Assembly (NCBI GenBank): GCA_015661795.1
Contig: DQVJ01000157.1
Coordinates: 1 to 15,433, forward strand
DNA length: 15,433 nt
Direction: 5' to 3'
From: Sulfurovum sp.
GTDB lineage: Bacteria; Campylobacterota; Campylobacteria; Campylobacterales; Sulfurovaceae
Below the pieces are notes generated by a model. That model saw only the letters and a program-made list of their open reading frames with translations. It was not told where the DNA came from and ran no database searches. Of the stretch, positions 12,263 through 15,433 are shown in pieces. Positions within the stretch are counted from its first letter, which is position 1. Every line of letters begins with the position of its first letter. Both the position numbers and the translations under genes were made by a program.

Positions 12263-14197
12263 TTAAAGCGCTTCAAAAATCTCTAAAACTTCCAAATATC
12301 TATCGGTTTTTTCTTCATATATAGTTTTGAGTTTACTTAGTTCTTCACTTAGTTCACTTAATCCTTTTCCCTCATAACATTCTGGATTGTAAAGACAATC
12401 ATTTATCTCAGCAATTTTAAGTTCCAATGCCTCTATCTCATCAGGTAAATGATCATAATCGTATTGTTCTTTGTAACTGAGTTTTGTTTTGTTTTTTACT
12501 TTGATAGTACTTTCGGTTTTAGAATTTATTGATATTTCATTTTCAAGTGAATCAAGCTCTTTCATCTCTTTTTCTATTTCTAAATATTCAGTATAGGTTT
12601 GATACGATTCTTCTATTATACCATTTCCTTTAAAAATGAACAGTTTAGAAGCTATTTTATCTATAAAATAACGGTCATGCGATACAAAAAGAAGTGCACC
12701 TGGAAAAGCAATGAGTTTATCTTCTAATATAGTAATAGTTTGAATATCTAAATCATTGGTGGGCTCATCAAGTATAAGACACTCAACATTTTTGGTAAAG
12801 AGTAGTGCTAACGCGACACGGTTTTTTTCTCCTCCTGAGAGTTGTCTCACTTTTTTTGTCATATATTCTTCTGGAAATAGAAAGGTCTTTAGGTAAGCAT
12901 AGACATGCATATGAGCACCTTGCACATCCACATGGTCTCCACCATCAGGACAAAATGTTTCTATGAGAGTATGTTCGTCATTCAGCATTTCTCTATGTTG
13001 ATCAAAGTAGCCTATAGTGAACTCACCTCTGTTTATGCTGCCTTTATCAGGTTTTAGTCGAGATAAAAAGAGTTTTAACAGTGTAGATTTACCAGCACCA
13101 TTGACTCCTACAATAGCTATTTTGTCACGTTGGAGTATACGTGTAGAAAAGTTCTCTATAAGTAACTTGTTAGCTATAGAGTAGTTTAGATTTTCTACAT
13201 CAAAAAGCATTTTACGTTTGCTCAAACCCTTTTCACCTCTCCAACTCTTTTTTTCACGTTCAAGTTCTACTTGCATTTTGCGTATAAGTGTAGGGTTTTT
13301 CTTTGCTTGTTCTCGTAGTTCAAAGACTCTGGCTTTTCGCCCTTGGTTACGTTTTTCTCTAGCCCTTACACTTTTACCAAGCCACTCTTCTTCACGTTTA
13401 AGTATTTTAAGTAGCGTATCGTGGCTTTTAGCCAGTGATTTCATGCGTTCCTCTTTTTGTAAAAGATAATCACGATAGCCACCTTTATAGGAGACAAGTC
13501 CTTGGTTCTCTACTTCTATAACACGTGTGGCAATGGTATCAATAAAATGTCTGTCATGAGAGATGAAAAGTAAGGTAAATTTCTCTTTTAGGAGTATCTC
13601 TTCTAGAAATTCTACCATGTAGACATCGAGGTGGTTGGTGGGTTCATCAAGTAAAAGAACATCAGGTTTTTTAAGTACCAGTGACGCTAAGGCAACACGT
13701 CTTTGTTCCCCACCAGAAAGAGATATAACAAAACGGTGCTCATATTCCTTGAGTTTAAATTCTTGTAATATACGTTCTATTTTATCATCTAAATTCCATG
13801 CATTGTGATGATCAAGAAACGCTGTTATATTTTCTAATTTGCTAAGTAGTTCTTTATTTTCAAAGTCAACGGCGACGGCTTTACTTAGTTTTATATGTTC
13901 ATCCTGGGCAGTTTTTAGATCATTAAGTTCGTTTAGTATGGCATCTCGTACAGTTAGTGTAGCCTCAAAATGGGGTTGTTGGGAGAGCATCTCTATTTGC
14001 AGATTGGTGTTAACTACACGTTTACCTTCTGTTGGTTCCTCTATACCTAAAGCAATTTTGAGTAGCGTAGATTTTCCACAGCCATTTTGTCCTACCACAG
14101 CGATACGTTCACCTGGGTTAAGATGAAAATCTACATTATCAAGCAGTAGTTTTATATCATATTGTTTTTTAACGTTGAAAAGGTCTATGAGAGCCAC
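12263..14197 (-). CDS. uup: ABC-F family ATPase, Uup type
   Basis: A soluble 644-residue protein with two ATP-binding cassettes and no membrane segments, the ABC-F plan; these proteins act on ribosomes rather than in transport. First cassette: Walker A GQNGCGKST (36-44), signature LSGGEQRR (160-167), Walker B LLLDEPTNHLD (181-191). A charged linker (about 241-325) carries the tRNA-contacting helices. Second cassette: GVNGAGKST (364-372), LSGGEKNR (453-460), LILDEPTNDLD (474-484). The C-terminal coiled coil (about 570-644), starting LSYKEQYDYDHLPDEIEALE, is the Uup-type extension and argues for Uup rather than EttA. The start codon is GTG at 14195-14197, with AAGGA 7 bases upstream. Confidence 0.92.
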   Translation of the reverse strand: MALIDLFNVKKQYDIKLLLDNVDFHLNPGERIAVVGQNGCGKSTLLKIALGIEEPTEGKRVVNTNLQIEMLSQQPHFEATLTVRDAILNELNDLKTAQDEHIKLSKAVAVDFENKELLSKLENITAFLDHHNAWNLDDKIERILQEFKLKEYEHRFVISLSGGEQRRVALASLVLKKPDVLLLDEPTNHLDVYMVEFLEEILLKEKFTLLFISHDRHFIDTIATRVIEVENQGLVSYKGGYRDYLLQKEERMKSLAKSHDTLLKILKREEEWLGKSVRAREKRNQGRKARVFELREQAKKNPTLIRKMQVELEREKKSWRGEKGLSKRKMLFDVENLNYSIANKLLIENFSTRILQRDKIAIVGVNGAGKSTLLKLFLSRLKPDKGSINRGEFTIGYFDQHREMLNDEHTLIETFCPDGGDHVDVQGAHMHVYAYLKTFLFPEEYMTKKVRQLSGGEKNRVALALLFTKNVECLILDEPTNDLDIQTITILEDKLIAFPGALLFVSHDRYFIDKIASKLFIFKGNGIIEESYQTYTEYLEIEKEMKELDSLENEISINSKTESTIKVKNKTKLSYKEQYDYDHLPDEIEALELKIAEINDCLYNPECYEGKGLSELSEELSKLKTIYEEKTDRYLEVLEIFEAL

Positions 14198-14224
14198 TGT
14201 ATTTCCTTGTCATATAATGCTCGA

Positions 14225-14233
14225 ATTATAGCA
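14225..14233 (-). promoter_or_regulatory. Extended -10 promoter of uup
   Basis: On the minus strand, TGCTATAAT is a perfect TGnTATAAT box (TATAAT at 14230-14225). The predicted start is near 14218, giving a leader of about 21 bases with the AAGGA site. A weak plus-strand TATATT at 14253-14258 could serve the divergent protease gene. Confidence 0.6.
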
Positions 14234-14287
14234 GATTTAAGGCTTGATTAGGTATATTTCAAGTGATTATGAGTCACAAGGACAACT

Positions 14288-15433
14288 ATGTTAGAAACGA
14301 TTATTATCTTATACTCTATGTATACCTTTATGAAAATTTATATTTCAATTATGCAAATAGGGTATATCAATGAAGAAAAGCACAAAACACCCGTACTGAT
14401 GTCAGAACAGAAGTACCTCGTAGCAGGGAATTATGCTGTTGCCAATAGTAAATTGGGGTTAGTGACAACATTAGTTGACTATCTTATGTTCATATGGTGG
14501 GTCGTTGCAGGGTTCGCATGGTTATCTTCTTTGATCCAAGCAGATAGTGCTATGGTAGAAGCTGTACTCTTTTTGTTTGGTTTTATTGTTATCAATTTCA
14601 TGGTAGGTCTTCCTTTTGAACTCTATCAAAAATTTAAAATAGATGAAGATTTTGGATTTAATAAAATGTCACCCAAAATGTTTGTACTTGACACAATAAA
14701 GTCTAGTGTACTATTTTTCATTATAGGAGGAGCGATATTTGCACTTTTAGCATGGATTATCAGTTCTTTTGAGTCATGGTGGCTATGGGGTTTTGTGACG
14801 ATGTTTACGATTGCCATCTTAGCCAACGTACTTATGCCCACTTTTATGGCGTTGTTTAATAAGTTTACTCCCTTAGAAGAAGGAGAACTTAAAACAGAAA
14901 TCTCTAAACTTATGGAGCAAGTAGGACTTAAAAATGATGGTATTTTCATCATGGATGCAAGTAAACGTGATGGAAGGCTCAATGCATTTTTTGGAGGCTT
15001 GGGAAAGTCTAAACGCGTAGTACTTTTTGATACACTCGTGGAAAAGCTTAATAACAAGGAGCTCTTAGCCGTTTTAGGACATGAGCTAGGACACTTCACC
15101 CATGGTGATATCTGGAAAAACATAGGACTTATGGGCTTGCTACTGTTCATCGCCTTTTATCTCTTTGGGCATCTACCAGATACACTTTTTATAGAGATTG
15201 GTGTAAGACCAAGTGCAGGTGTGCAGATAGCAATGCTTATACTACTGCTTCCACTACTTTCTTTTGTGTTTACCCCATTTATGTCAGCTGTAAGTCGCCA
15301 TAACGAGTATGCGGCAGATGCGTTTGGATCTAAAATGGGAGGTAAAGAAAACTTAGTTGCGGCACTGATGAAACTCGTGACAGAAAACAAGTCATTTCCA
15401 AAGTCACATCCTTTAGTCATATTTTTCTACCAC
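14288..15433 (+). CDS. M48 family membrane metallopeptidase, Ste24/CAAX-protease-1-like (3' end cut by window)
   Basis: Integral-membrane zinc protease. The 382 codons present cover the catalytic region; the C-terminus lies beyond the window. Several hydrophobic helices (near 2-20, 63-85, 90-108, 138-160, 167-190, 278-295, 313-333) surround the zinc site HELGH (265-269), with the third ligand Glu340 in RHNEYAADAFG. FELYQKFKIDEDFGFN (110-124) and the spacing before HELGH match the Ste24 (CAAX prenyl protease 1) subgroup rather than the shorter HtpX. As bacteria do not prenylate CAAX proteins, the likely role is membrane-protein quality control (inference). The ATG has AAGGA at 14278-14282, five bases upstream. 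It diverges from uup. Confidence 0.9.
   Translation, partial: MLETIIILYSMYTFMKIYISIMQIGYINEEKHKTPVLMSEQKYLVAGNYAVANSKLGLVTTLVDYLMFIWWVVAGFAWLSSLIQADSAMVEAVLFLFGFIVINFMVGLPFELYQKFKIDEDFGFNKMSPKMFVLDTIKSSVLFFIIGGAIFALLAWIISSFESWWLWGFVTMFTIAILANVLMPTFMALFNKFTPLEEGELKTEISKLMEQVGLKNDGIFIMDASKRDGRLNAFFGGLGKSKRVVLFDTLVEKLNNKELLAVLGHELGHFTHGDIWKNIGLMGLLLFIAFYLFGHLPDTLFIEIGVRPSAGVQIAMLILLLPLLSFVFTPFMSAVSRHNEYAADAFGSKMGGKENLVAALMKLVTENKSFPKSHPLVIFFYH

Noticed and set aside
14626..15420. Minus-strand frames opposite the M48 protease
   Set aside because: The plus strand encodes a full HELGH/NEYAAD membrane protease; the minus-strand products are serine- and proline-rich shadow translations.

Overview
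The window is AT-rich, gene-dense chromosomal DNA that looks like a Campylobacterota (epsilonproteobacterial) genome, probably a Sulfurovum or Sulfurimonas relative. The evidence is the gene set and order (ftsY and a thioredoxin lipoprotein diverging from 5-FCL and rny, an order I recall from Campylobacter jejuni), a response regulator resembling HsrA/CosR, and promoters built from a T-rich stretch plus an (often extended) TATAAT box with no clear -35 box. The assignment rests on recognition of protein sequences, not on a search.

Layout. 1-1168 (minus): 5' part of ftsY preceded by a thioredoxin-fold lipoprotein. 1176-1211: an inverted repeat that carries both divergent -10 boxes. 1236-4812 (plus): 5-formyltetrahydrofolate cyclo-ligase, rny, a periplasmic cyclophilin and cmoB. 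4993-5652: an orphan response regulator with a degenerate receiver, followed by a terminator. 5772-5951: an unlisted 59-residue membrane-anchored protein ending in three KC-containing pentapeptides. 5989-6594 (minus): a glyoxalase-II-like hydrolase, head to head with an overlapping operon of a ferritin-like DUF455 protein, lpxK and argB (6611-9181). 9182-9623: a 442-base gap with a predicted cyclic-di-GMP-I (GEMM-I) riboswitch, an intrinsic terminator, and the thrC promoter. 9624-12220: thrC and a LysM/3D-domain cell-wall protein. 12263-14197 (minus): an ABC-F ATPase of the Uup type. 14288 to the end: a Ste24-like M48 membrane protease cut by the window edge.

Most genes are housekeeping: membrane protein targeting (FtsY), mRNA turnover (RNase Y), tRNA wobble modification (CmoB), lipid A (LpxK), arginine and threonine synthesis (ArgB, ThrC), ribosome-associated ABC-F function, envelope protein folding and quality control (cyclophilin, thioredoxin lipoprotein, M48 protease) and wall remodelling (LysM/3D).

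The most notable items are the riboswitch-plus-terminator leader with a mutually exclusive antiterminator pairing, the small cysteine-pentapeptide protein, the probable leaderless start of the DUF455 gene, and the symmetric divergent promoter at 1176-1211. No mobile elements, CRISPR arrays, tRNA or rRNA genes were seen.
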